From Neisseria mucosa (GTDB lineage Bacteria; Pseudomonadota; Gammaproteobacteria; Burkholderiales; Neisseriaceae), in NCBI RefSeq assembly GCF_003044445.1, contig NZ_POWX01000002.1, positions 1-64,000 of the forward strand: a stretch of 64,000 nucleotides of DNA, given 5' to 3'. This document shows, one piece after another, positions 1 to 6,956 of this stretch; position 1 is the stretch's first letter, and each line of letters opens with the position of its first letter. Position numbers and translations under genes: made by a program. A model generated the notes under the pieces. The model saw only the letters and a list, made by a program, of their open reading frames with translations, did not search any database and was not told the DNA's origin.

Positions 1-98
1 CTGCGTCGGGGTCAGGCCGGTCTTGGTGGTGGTAGTAAAAGCTGCTTTTGGGCAGGTTTGCGATGTGCAGCAGGTATTTGAGCGGGTGTTGCGCCCTC
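1..98 (-). CDS. IS3-family transposase OrfB, N-terminal fragment (cut by window edge)
   Basis: On the minus strand a frame shifted -1 relative to the upstream OrfA begins inside the end of OrfA and reads through to the window edge (LRAQHPLKYLLHIANL, then PKSSFYYHH). This is the usual start of the IS3/IS150-group DDE transposase OrfB, made as an OrfA-OrfB fusion by -1 frameshifting. Only about 33 residues are visible, so intactness cannot be judged. The same sequence recurs in the decayed copy near 34.06 kb. Confidence 0.75.
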
Positions 99-447
99 AG
101 TGTTTGGACGGTTTGGCTTTGTCCTTTGCGGTCCGCTTTTGGCTGAGGGCTTTTAACTCCTTTAGATAGGCAACCTTTGCGCGCATATAGCACAACTCTT
201 CGATAAGCTCTGCCTGTGTTTTTTCGTGGTCGGGTTTGTCGGCGATAAAGGGGTTTTTGCGGTGGTCGGTCATGGTTTTGGATTGGGGATGTTCGAGTGC
301 GCCGATGCCGCCTTCTTGATAGGCGCGTATCCACCGTCGCAGGTGGGTTCGGGAAATGCCGTAATGATCTGCGGTACGCTGTTGGCTGCGTATGTGCAGG
401 TAGTGGAGTACGGCTTGGTATTTGAAGTGTAATGTATATTTGCTCAT
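97..447 (-). CDS. IS3-family transposase OrfA (helix-turn-helix)
   Basis: A 116-residue protein starting MSKYTLHFKY. The start was chosen because the second copy of this element (32.48 kb) begins at the equivalent ATG, although the frame stays open further upstream. The N-terminal half is a helix-turn-helix (ADHYGISRTHLRRWIRAYQEG) of the type that binds the element's terminal repeats. The C-terminal half is lysine-rich and probably coiled-coil (AELIEELCYMRAKVAYLKEL), as in OrfA proteins of the IS150 group. The stop overlaps the OrfB frame by a few bases, which fits programmed -1 frameshifting. No disruption is visible, unlike the copy at 32.4-34.4 kb. Confidence 0.8.
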   Translation of the reverse strand: MSKYTLHFKYQAVLHYLHIRSQQRTADHYGISRTHLRRWIRAYQEGGIGALEHPQSKTMTDHRKNPFIADKPDHEKTQAELIEELCYMRAKVAYLKELKALSQKRTAKDKAKPSKH

Positions 448-475
448 AAAAAAACTGCACCTTGTGAGTTGGAGG

Positions 476-503
476 GGATGTCCAACTTTTGGGGTGCAGT
501 TCA
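476..503 (-). repeat. Terminal inverted repeat of the IS3-family element
   Basis: Read on the minus strand, the terminus is TGAACTGCACCCCAAAAG followed by TTGGACA, just upstream of OrfA. It has the 5'-TG end usual in the IS3 family. A matching sequence (ACTGCACCCCAAAAGTTGG) opens the decayed copy at about 32426. The other end lies outside the window. Confidence 0.65.
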
Positions 504-535
504 AACCCGATTTGGCGTTTTCAGACGACCTTTTC

Positions 536-691
536 TATAGTGGATTAACAAAAATCAGGACAAGGCGACGAAGCCGTAGACAGTACAGATAGTACGGAAC
601 CGATTCACTTGGTGCTTCAGCACCTTAAAGAATCGTTCTCTTTGAGCCAAGGTGAGGCAACGCCGTACTGGTTTAAAGTTAATCCACTATA
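536..691. repeat. Correia repeat-enclosed element, full-length (156 bp) form
   Basis: The element begins TATAGTGGATTAAC and ends with the inverted TTAATCCACTATA. Unlike the other copies in the window it keeps an internal segment of about 50 bp containing GGTGCTTCAGCACC, the part that in long Correia elements carries the IHF-binding region. The terminal repeats of this family are known RNase III cleavage sites when transcribed and can supply -10/-35 promoter sequences. It lies between the IS element and the terminator of the putrescine-binding protein gene. Confidence 0.9.
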
Positions 692-801
692 AAAATGACA
701 GCATCGGGTTAAGCATAGTCATATTCTATTTGAGTTTACCTAAATCCTTAACAATCCGATATTGCAACACGACAAACCAAAACCCGCCCTATCGTACGGT
801 A

Positions 802-844
802 AAAAGGTCGTCTGAAAACCAAATTTGATTTTCAGACGACCTTT
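802..844 (-). terminator. DUS-pair terminator after potF
   Basis: Inverted AAAGGTCGTCTGAAAA / TTTTCAGACGACCTTT arms with a short loop, 23 bases downstream of the gene's stop. The hairpin plus T-run works as an intrinsic terminator in either direction. Confidence 0.85.
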
Positions 845-866
845 AGTGTTCCAACGCATCAAACTG

Positions 867-2003
867 CTATTTGCCCGCTTTCAGCGATTGCCACAGACGG
901 ACGCTCAGGCGGCTTGCATCGGTTGATTTGGGCGATACGATAAAGCTTTTATCCATCAATTCCTTGGTCGGGAAGATAGACGCATCGCCGGTATATTTCT
1001 CGTCCATCAATGCGCGTGCAGGGCGGCTGGCAGGGGCGTAGGTAACGAAATTGCCGTTTTGCGCCGCAACTTCGGGATCGAGCGTGTGGTTGATGTATTT
1101 ATGCGCATTGGCGGTGTTTTGGGCATCGCGCGGAATCATCAGGGAATCCACCCAGATGCCGACGCCGCTTTTTGGTGCTAAAACTTCGATTTCGACGCCG
1201 TTCTTCGCTTCTTGCGCGCGTGTTTTGGCGATGTTCAAATCGCCGCCATAACCGACTGAAACGCAAAGGTTACCCGCCGCCATATCGTCAATATAGCCTG
1301 ACGAAGTGAAGCGTTTGATGTCGGGACGCACTTTTTTCATCATATTGACGGCGGCTTTGATGTCGTCGGGGTTTTCGGTATTCGGGTCTTTGCCCAAATA
1401 ATGCAGCGCGAGCGGGATTTGTTCGATGGCGCTGTCAAAATAGCTGATGCCGCAGGATTTCAGCTTTTTGGTGTATTCGGGATTGAACACCAAATCCCAT
1501 TCGTTTTCGGGCAGCTGCTCTGTTCCTAAAGCTTTTTGAACCAGTTTTTTGTTGATGGCAAGCGTGTTGATGCCCCAGAAATAAGGGACGGCGTATTGGT
1601 TGCCCGGATCGACTTTTGCCATCATGGCAAGCAGGTCGGCATCGATGTTGGCGTAGTTCGGGATTTGGCTTTTGTCGATTTTTTGATACGCACCGGCTTT
1701 GATTTGGCGTCCAACATTGGCAATGGACGGGGCTACGAGGTCGTAACCGGATTTGCCGGTTAAGAGCTTGGCTTCTAGGGCTTCGTTACTGTCGTAATAG
1801 TCGTAGCGGACGTGGATGCGCGTATTTTTTTCAAACGCGTTGAGCGTGGCGGGGTCGACGTAGTCCGACCAGTTATAAATATTGAGCTTGTCGGACGCAG
1901 TATGGGAAGAGGGAGCGGAAGATTCTGCGGCGGTTTGTTGTCCGCCGCTGCACGCAGTCAAGACGAGGCCGATGAGTGCCGCCGCCATTGAAGTTTTTTT
2001 CAT
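867..2003 (-). CDS. potF: Putrescine/polyamine ABC transporter substrate-binding lipoprotein
   Basis: A 378-residue periplasmic binding protein for polyamine uptake. The chosen start gives MKKTSMAAALIGLVLTACSGG, a lipoprotein signal with lipobox LTAC (Cys18); an AAAGGA ribosome site precedes it. An upstream in-frame extension to 2072 lacks these features. The mature part follows the PotF pattern throughout: LNIYNWSDYVDP at the start, DSNEALEAKL, YDLVAPS, LKSCGISYFD and a C-terminal SLKAGK, so PotF (putrescine) is more likely than PotD (spermidine). No ATPase or permease genes adjoin it; in Neisseria such solo binding proteins are served by a transporter encoded elsewhere. Ligand specificity is inferred from similarity only. 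Confidence 0.87.
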   Translation of the reverse strand: MKKTSMAAALIGLVLTACSGGQQTAAESSAPSSHTASDKLNIYNWSDYVDPATLNAFEKNTRIHVRYDYYDSNEALEAKLLTGKSGYDLVAPSIANVGRQIKAGAYQKIDKSQIPNYANIDADLLAMMAKVDPGNQYAVPYFWGINTLAINKKLVQKALGTEQLPENEWDLVFNPEYTKKLKSCGISYFDSAIEQIPLALHYLGKDPNTENPDDIKAAVNMMKKVRPDIKRFTSSGYIDDMAAGNLCVSVGYGGDLNIAKTRAQEAKNGVEIEVLAPKSGVGIWVDSLMIPRDAQNTANAHKYINHTLDPEVAAQNGNFVTYAPASRPARALMDEKYTGDASIFPTKELMDKSFIVSPKSTDASRLSVRLWQSLKAGK

Positions 2004-2297
2004 GGATACAGTCCTTTTGCGAAAGAGGAAAACATTGCAGCGGTGGCAGTGGTTTATACGAACTGTCCACATACAAAAGGTTAACTGTGGGGGCGGCCGG
2101 CATATGCCTCAGGCCCTTGATTCAGCAGGTTCGCATTAAACGGCAAAATCCCTGTCGGCGCAATAGGTTAGACGGGAAAATTTCTTCTTTTTTTCGTTGT
2201 TTTCAGCTATGGTTTTCTTCATAAACAAAAAAATATTCAGACGACCTGTTACATACTGACCACACATAAATTTTCCCTATCCGCACACCCATGCCCT

Positions 2298-2327
2298 TTG
2301 CCTAAAACCCATGTTATTTGCTATACT
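2298..2327 (+). promoter_or_regulatory. Candidate sigma-70 promoter for the DUF1415 gene
   Basis: TTGCCT, an 18-bp spacer and TATACT lie about 43 bases ahead of the ATG at 2370. The rest of the 366-bp gap between the divergent genes (2004-2369) holds a single DUS at about 2233-2246 and no other recognised element. Confidence 0.5.
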
Positions 2328-2369
2328 TTTTGAGAATTATTTTTAATTAAATTAAATCCGAATCCCCGC

Positions 2370-2957
2370 ATGACTACCCTCGACGCCGCCACCGTAACCG
2401 ACCACACCCGCCAATGGCTAGAAAAAGCCGTCATCGGGCTCAACCTCTGCCCCTTCGCCAAAGCGCCGCACGTCAAAAACCTCGTGCGCATCAGCGTCAG
2501 CCAAGCCCGTCATCTGGACGGTTTCCTTGAAGACCTAGACCGCGAATTGCAGCTTTTGGGCGACACGCCTGCCGACGAGCTGGAAACCACCCTGCTTGTC
2601 CACCCGACCCTTTTCCCCGACTTCGACACCTTCAACCAAATGCTAGACATCGCCGATGCCGCCGTTGTGGACAACAGTTTGGAAGGTATCGTCCAAATCG
2701 CCCCGTTTCATCCCGATTTCCAATTTGAAGGCACAGATTCAGACGACATCGGCAACTACACCAACCGCTCACCCTACCCCACCCTGCACCTCATCCGCGA
2801 AGACAGCATCGCCAAAGCCGCACAAGCCTTTCCCGATGCCTCCGCCATTTTCGAGCGCAACATCGCCCTGCTCGAAAAAATGGGACACGAAGGCTGGGAC
2901 AAGCTCGACATCCCACGCTGCCCGTTTAATCACGGCAAAATCAAAGAATCCGAATAA
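2370..2957 (+). CDS. DUF1415 family protein
   Basis: A 195-residue soluble protein of the DUF1415 family, recognised by the N-terminal signature WLEKAVIGLNLCPFAK with its conserved cysteine and by the C-terminal RCPFNHGKI segment with a second conserved cysteine. The family's biochemical role is unknown. No signal peptide or membrane segment is visible. It lies 21 bases before the following YbaN-type membrane protein gene on the same strand, so the two are probably co-transcribed from the promoter at 2298-2327. Confidence 0.85.
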   Translation: MTTLDAATVTDHTRQWLEKAVIGLNLCPFAKAPHVKNLVRISVSQARHLDGFLEDLDRELQLLGDTPADELETTLLVHPTLFPDFDTFNQMLDIADAAVVDNSLEGIVQIAPFHPDFQFEGTDSDDIGNYTNRSPYPTLHLIREDSIAKAAQAFPDASAIFERNIALLEKMGHEGWDKLDIPRCPFNHGKIKESE

Positions 2958-2978
2958 AACCTTCAACAAAACAACAAA

Positions 2979-3338
2979 ATGATTCGCTACTTACTCATCT
3001 TTTGCGGCGCAGTTTCCTTTCTCTTAGGCATCATCGGCATTTTTCTGCCGATTATGCCCACCACTCCCTTCATCATCCTTGCTGCCGCCTGCTGGGCAAA
3101 AGCCTCGCCCCGCTTCCACCGCTGGCTGCACCAACACCGCTATTTCGGCCCCATGGTGCAAAACTGGGAAAACAACGGCGCCGTCCCGCGCAAAGCCAAA
3201 ATCTTCGCCATCAGCATGATGGGCCTATCCTGCATCTTCATGTTTTGGCGCTTCCCCGAGCAATGGTGGATAGGCGCGGCGTCCACATTGGGCTGCGGCT
3301 GCGTCGCTGTCTGGATGTGGCTGCGCCCCGAACCCTGA
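2979..3338 (+). CDS. YbaN/DUF454 family inner membrane protein
   Basis: A 119-residue membrane protein of the DUF454 family. A first hydrophobic hairpin (residues about 3-38) holds the family signature GIIGIFLPIMPTTPF, followed by CWAKASPRFHRWL. A second hydrophobic pair covers about residues 78-112. The function of the family is not established. It follows the DUF1415 gene closely and is followed by a CREE and a DUS hairpin that probably end the unit. Confidence 0.85.
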   Translation: MIRYLLIFCGAVSFLLGIIGIFLPIMPTTPFIILAAACWAKASPRFHRWLHQHRYFGPMVQNWENNGAVPRKAKIFAISMMGLSCIFMFWRFPEQWWIGAASTLGCGCVAVWMWLRPEP

Positions 3339-3351
3339 GTCGCACCTCAAA

Positions 3352-3457
3352 TATAGTGGATTAACAAAAATCAGGACAAGGCGACGAAGCCGCAGACAGT
3401 ACAGATAGTACGGCAAGGCGAGGCAACGCCGTACTGGTTTAAAGTTAATCCACTATA
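3352..3457. repeat. Correia repeat-enclosed element, short (106 bp) form
   Basis: Starts TATAGTGGATTAAC and ends TTAATCCACTATA, with the internal segment of the long form deleted. It lies 14 bases after the DUF454 stop codon and directly before a DUS hairpin. Confidence 0.9.
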
Positions 3458-3458
3458 C

Positions 3459-3514
3459 AAGGTCGTCTGAAAACGCGGCTTCTGTTCCGAAACCGTATTT
3501 TCAGACGACCTTTT
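3459..3514 (+). terminator. DUS-pair terminator
   Basis: Two inverted AGGTCGTCTGAAA copies separated by a 25-base loop, ending in a T-run. It follows the short CREE and separates the DUF454 unit from the yciO-type gene. Confidence 0.75.
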
Positions 3515-3575
3515 GTCATTTCAAAGCATCGGTTTTAAAATATCGGCAACACAAACTGCCAAAAGGAAAGCCGTC

Positions 3576-4196
3576 ATGGCACAATTCTTCGCCATCCACC
3601 CCGACAACCCGCAGGAACGCCTAATCAAACAAGCCGCCGACATCGTACGCAGCGGCGGGGTTGTCGTGTATCCTACCGACTCCTGCTACGCGCTCGGCTG
3701 CAAACTCGGCGACAAAGCCGCGATGGAACGCATCCTCGCCATCCGCAAAATCGACTTGAAACACCACCTGACCCTGATGTGCGCCGATTTGAGCGAATTG
3801 GGCACTTACGCCAAAGTCGACAACGCCCAATTCCGCCAGCTCAAAGCCGCCACCCCGGGCAGCTACACCTTCATCCTGCAAGCGACCAAAGAAGTCCCCA
3901 ACCGCACGCTGCACCCGAAACGCAAAACCATCGGCCTGCGCGTTCCCGACAACAATATCGCCTTGAGCCTGTTGCAGGAATTGGGCGAGCCGCTGCTCAG
4001 TTGCACCCTGATGCTGCCCGAAGACGACGAGCCGCTGACCGACCCTTACGAAATCCGCGACCGCCTCGAGCACGCCGTCGATTTGGTGATTGACGGCGGC
4101 TGGTGCGGTACCGAGCCGACCACCGTCATCGACATGACCGACGGCACAGAACTCATCCGCCAAGGCAAAGGCGACATCGCCCTATTCGGTCTGTAA
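3576..4196 (+). CDS. yciO: YciO/Sua5/YrdC family protein (threonylcarbamoyl-AMP synthase fold)
   Basis: A 206-residue protein of the YrdC-like fold, the same length as E. coli YciO. The start MAQFFAIHPDNPQ was chosen over the upstream extension because AAAGGAAAG precedes it at the right distance. Diagnostic segments are GGVVVYPTDSCYALGC near the N terminus, KHHLTLMCADLSE, and TIGLRVPDNNIAL with a conserved basic cluster. The fold binds L-threonine, bicarbonate and ATP in TsaC/Sua5, which start t6A synthesis. YciO-type members are shorter and their activity in the cell is less clear, so the enzyme activity is inferred from the fold. A CREE and a DUS terminator follow. Confidence 0.85.
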   Translation: MAQFFAIHPDNPQERLIKQAADIVRSGGVVVYPTDSCYALGCKLGDKAAMERILAIRKIDLKHHLTLMCADLSELGTYAKVDNAQFRQLKAATPGSYTFILQATKEVPNRTLHPKRKTIGLRVPDNNIALSLLQELGEPLLSCTLMLPEDDEPLTDPYEIRDRLEHAVDLVIDGGWCGTEPTTVIDMTDGTELIRQGKGDIALFGL

Positions 4197-4207
4197 GCCT
4201 AAAAAAC

Positions 4208-4314
4208 TATAGTGGATTAACTTTAAACCAGTACGGCGTTGCCTCGCCTTGCCGTACTATCTGTACTGTCTGCGGCTTCGTCGCCTTGTCCTGATTTAAA
4301 TTTAATCCACTATA
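4208..4314. repeat. Correia repeat-enclosed element, short (107 bp) form
   Basis: Bounded by TATAGTGGATTAAC and TTAATCCACTATA, in the opposite orientation to the copy at 3352-3457. It begins 12 bases after the yciO stop. Confidence 0.9.
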
Positions 4315-4358
4315 AAAGGTCGTCTGAAAACCCAAATCCGTTTTCAGACGACCTTTTT
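4315..4358 (+). terminator. DUS-pair terminator after yciO and its CREE
   Basis: AAAGGTCGTCTGAAAA and its inverse with a short loop, ending in five Ts. Confidence 0.8.
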
Positions 4359-4491
4359 ATTCCAATTCTTTTGCTGCCACACCACATCTCTCACGTTTTG
4401 CACCATGAAACTCTATGTTGCCGGTCATATTCAGATATAATAACGACCTTCAAAAATAATTCCCTCAATAATTACATTACGGAAACAACAA

Positions 4492-5304
4492 ATGAAAAAT
4501 ACCCAAACTCCCTCCCGTTGGCGTTTTGCCCTCAAAAACGCAGGCTGGCATCTTGTCGTCAGCCTTATTCTTGCAGGCCTCGCGGCACTTTTGGTCTTCG
4601 CTGTCTGGTATCCCTACCCCTATTCAGAACTGACGGGCGGATTGAATTTGTACACACTCGTCGTCTCGGTCGATATTGTCTGCGGCCCTCTGCTGACACT
4701 GATTCTCGCCAGCCCAAAGAAAAAACTGCGCGAACGCATTACCGATTTTTCTTTGGTCGGTATCATCCAGCTCGCCGCGCTGATTTACGGCTTGCACAGT
4801 GTTTCCTTAGCGCGCCCTGTCGTTGCAGCCTTTGAAAAAGACCGCATCAACATTGTTACCGCCGCTGAAATCGACGAAGCGGATTTAGCAAAAGCCCCCG
4901 AAGAAATGCGTCAACTGCCGTGGTTCGGTATCGAACGCGTTGCCCTGCGCGATCCTGCATCCATCGAAGAAGCCAACGAAAGCCTCAGCCTTTCGCTTAA
5001 AGGTATAGAACCCAGTATGCGCCCGAATTGGTGGCAGCCCGACAGCCCTGCCGAACGCGCGAAAATCCGCAGTGCGATGAAACCCTTGGTACAACTTGCC
5101 ATCGCACGCAACATGAGTGAAGCGGACATCCTCAAAACCGCTTCCGTCAAACAAACCGGCAAACCTCTGTTTTTCCTGCCGCTTACCAGCGGTAAAATCA
5201 AAAACTGGATTGTCGTCATGGATGAAAACGCCGACTTCCTAGGCTATGCGCCGATTGACGGCTTTATCGACAAAAAGCCCGAATTTAAAGAAAAAGTTAT
5301 CTGA
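4492..5304 (+). CDS. TfpX/TfpZ family type IV pilin accessory protein
   Basis: A 270-residue membrane protein. Three hydrophobic segments (about residues 20-42, 50-68 and 82-104) are followed by a soluble domain. The pattern YPYPYSELTGGLNL followed by DIVCGPLLTLILASPKKK is characteristic of the TfpX/TfpZ proteins found beside type IV pilin genes in Moraxella and Acinetobacter, where they help surface display of particular pilins. No pilin gene is adjacent here, so its partner is elsewhere or absent. It stands alone between a CREE/DUS block and an ordinary stem-loop terminator. The family call is fairly firm; the role in this organism is inferred. Confidence 0.75.
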   Translation: MKNTQTPSRWRFALKNAGWHLVVSLILAGLAALLVFAVWYPYPYSELTGGLNLYTLVVSVDIVCGPLLTLILASPKKKLRERITDFSLVGIIQLAALIYGLHSVSLARPVVAAFEKDRINIVTAAEIDEADLAKAPEEMRQLPWFGIERVALRDPASIEEANESLSLSLKGIEPSMRPNWWQPDSPAERAKIRSAMKPLVQLAIARNMSEADILKTASVKQTGKPLFFLPLTSGKIKNWIVVMDENADFLGYAPIDGFIDKKPEFKEKVI

Positions 5305-5381
5305 CAGACAATAGGTCGTCTGAAAACAGATTCCGCCCAATACCGCCGATAAAATTTCAGACCATCCCTCACCGTCAAAAT

Positions 5382-5416
5382 GGCCGAACCCGAAAACAGG
5401 GATTCGGCCTTTTCCG
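5382..5416 (+). terminator. Intrinsic terminator after the pilin accessory gene
   Basis: GGCCGAA pairs with TTCGGCC, extended by CCC/GGG with one bulge, followed by four Ts. This is one of few terminators in the window not built from DUS copies. Confidence 0.8.
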
Positions 5417-5491
5417 TTTAAAGCCACCCTATCCGGTGGTATGATGGAACACATCCGCATCATCAGATGGGTATAATATGGGGACGCTCAA

Positions 5492-5598
5492 TATAGTGGA
5501 TTAAATTTAAATCAGGACAAGGCGACGAAGCCGCAGACAGTACAAATATTACGGCAAGGCGAGGCAACGCCGTACTGGTTTAAATTTAATCCACTATA
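5492..5598. repeat. Correia repeat-enclosed element, short (107 bp) form
   Basis: TATAGTGGATTAAA at the left end and TTTAATCCACTATA at the right end. It lies 51 bases ahead of the EamA-family gene, so promoter or RNA-processing effects on that gene are possible. A TATAAT sequence sits just upstream, at about 5472-5477. Confidence 0.9.
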
Positions 5599-5649
5599 GT
5601 ATCTCTCCCATCCCCCATAAGGTCGAATTTTGATTCAGAAAGGAAAAAC

Positions 5650-6081
5650 ATGAGCGGCAACGCATGGCTTTTTTGGGCATTAGCTTCCGCAGGATTTGCC
5701 TCATTGACGGCGATTTTCGCCAAAATGGGCTTGCAGGGCATCGATTCGGATTTTGCCACCTTCATCCGCACGCTGGTCATCCTCGCCGCGCTGGTTTTAT
5801 TCCTGACCTATACCGGCAAATGGCAGGGCGTGAACGGGTTCACAGGAAGAAACTGGACTTTCCTGATTCTCTCCGGCCTCGCCACCGGCGCATCCTGGCT
5901 CGCCTACTTCAAAGCCCTGCAACTGGGCAACGCCTCGCAAGTCGCCCCCGTCGATAAATTCAGCTTGGTATTGGTCGCGCTGATGGCAGTGGTCTTTCTG
6001 GACGAGCGCCCCAGCACTCAGGAATGGATAGGGCTTGGACTGGTTACGGCGGGCGTATTGACGCTGGCTTTGAAACGCTAG
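5650..6081 (+). CDS. EamA/DMT family transporter, single-domain (half-size)
   Basis: A 143-residue membrane protein with about five hydrophobic segments, matching one EamA domain. N-terminal [20 protein letters not shown] is followed by the typical central [18 protein letters not shown] and the C-terminal [21 protein letters not shown]. Full-size drug/metabolite transporters carry two such domains; single-domain members act as dimers. The start is supported by AAAGGAAAAAC just upstream. Substrate unknown. CREEs flank the gene on both sides. Confidence 0.82.
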
Positions 6082-6084
6082 AAA

Positions 6085-6191
6085 TATAGTGGATTAAATT
6101 TAAACCAGTACGGCGTTGCCTCGCCTTGCCGTACTATCTGTACTGTCTGCGGCTTCGTCGCCTTGTCCTGATTTAAATTTAATCCACTATA
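6085..6191. repeat. Correia repeat-enclosed element, short (107 bp) form
   Basis: Begins TATAGTGGATTAAA three bases after the EamA gene's stop and ends TTTAATCCACTATA. Its orientation is inverted relative to the copy at 5492-5598, so the EamA gene sits between two inverted CREEs. Confidence 0.9.
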
Positions 6192-6204
6192 TTTTTCCAA
6201 TGAG

Positions 6205-6250
6205 AAAGGTCGTCTGAAAACCAAAATTCTGGTTTTCAGACGACCTTTTT
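6205..6250. terminator. Bidirectional DUS-pair terminator (EamA gene / pgmB)
   Basis: AAAGGTCGTCTGAAAACC and its inverse with a small loop, lying between two converging genes. Confidence 0.85.
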
Positions 6251-6278
6251 ACTTCCTTAACACTTTACCTGACGCGCT

Positions 6279-6944
6279 TTACCTGCCCGACTGTTCCCAC
6301 ACGTTTTGCAGGTAGGCGTAGGTCAGCTCGGCGGTACCGGACACCAGCGCGATGTCGCTGCCCAAGTCTTCGGCTTTGCCCACGCCGATGGGCAAGGCGC
6401 CGGAGGCTTTGATGGCGGCGACGCCGGCGGCGGCGTCTTCGATGCCGATACAGTGGCGGATGTCCGCGCCCACGCCCTCGGCGGCGGCGAGGAAGATGTC
6501 GGGGGCGGGTTTGGAATGTGCGACGGCGGCAGGGTCGGCGACGGCGTCGAAGAAGTGGGTCAGCCCCATGCGTTCGAGAAGGAACGGGCCGTTTTTGCTG
6601 GCGGACGCGAGGGCGATTTTTTTGCCGTTTGCTTTCAATGCTTCCAGCAGCGGCAAAATGCCGGGGTACACGTCTTCGGGTTTGACTGCCTGAATCATCT
6701 CCAAGTAGTTGTCGTTTTTGCGGCGGGTCAGTTCGGCGAACTCGGCTTCGCCGACGGTTTTGCCGCCGTGCGCGAGGATGCGTTTGAGCGAATCGTCGCG
6801 CGACACGCCTTTGAGCTGCTCGTTAAACTTGCGGTCGATGCTGATGCCCAGTTCTTCGGCGAGCTTTTTCCATGCGCGGTAGTGGTATTCGGCGGTGTCG
6901 GTGATGACGCCGTCGAGGTCAAACAGGACTGCGGTAAAAGTCAT
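6279..6944 (-). CDS. pgmB: Beta-phosphoglucomutase
   Basis: A 221-residue HAD-superfamily enzyme that converts beta-glucose-1-phosphate to glucose-6-phosphate. The N-terminal DLDGVITDT motif contains the phosphorylated nucleophile Asp9 and the acid/base Asp11. LASASKNGPFLL provides motif II and the GIEDAAAGVAAIKASG segment motif IV. KGVSRDDSLKRIL belongs to the cap domain. Its AAGGAGG ribosome site overlaps the stop codon of maltose phosphorylase upstream, with 12 bases between the frames, so the two are translationally linked. Pairing with an inverting phosphorylase that releases beta-G1P confirms the assignment. Confidence 0.93.
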   Translation of the reverse strand: MTFTAVLFDLDGVITDTAEYHYRAWKKLAEELGISIDRKFNEQLKGVSRDDSLKRILAHGGKTVGEAEFAELTRRKNDNYLEMIQAVKPEDVYPGILPLLEALKANGKKIALASASKNGPFLLERMGLTHFFDAVADPAAVAHSKPAPDIFLAAAEGVGADIRHCIGIEDAAAGVAAIKASGALPIGVGKAEDLGSDIALVSGTAELTYAYLQNVWEQSGR

Positions 6945-6956
6945 TTTGCGCCCTCC

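Noticed and set aside
4239..4835. A 198-codon frame starting inside a CREE
   Set aside because: It runs from repeat sequence through a DUS hairpin into the middle of the pilin accessory gene in another frame.
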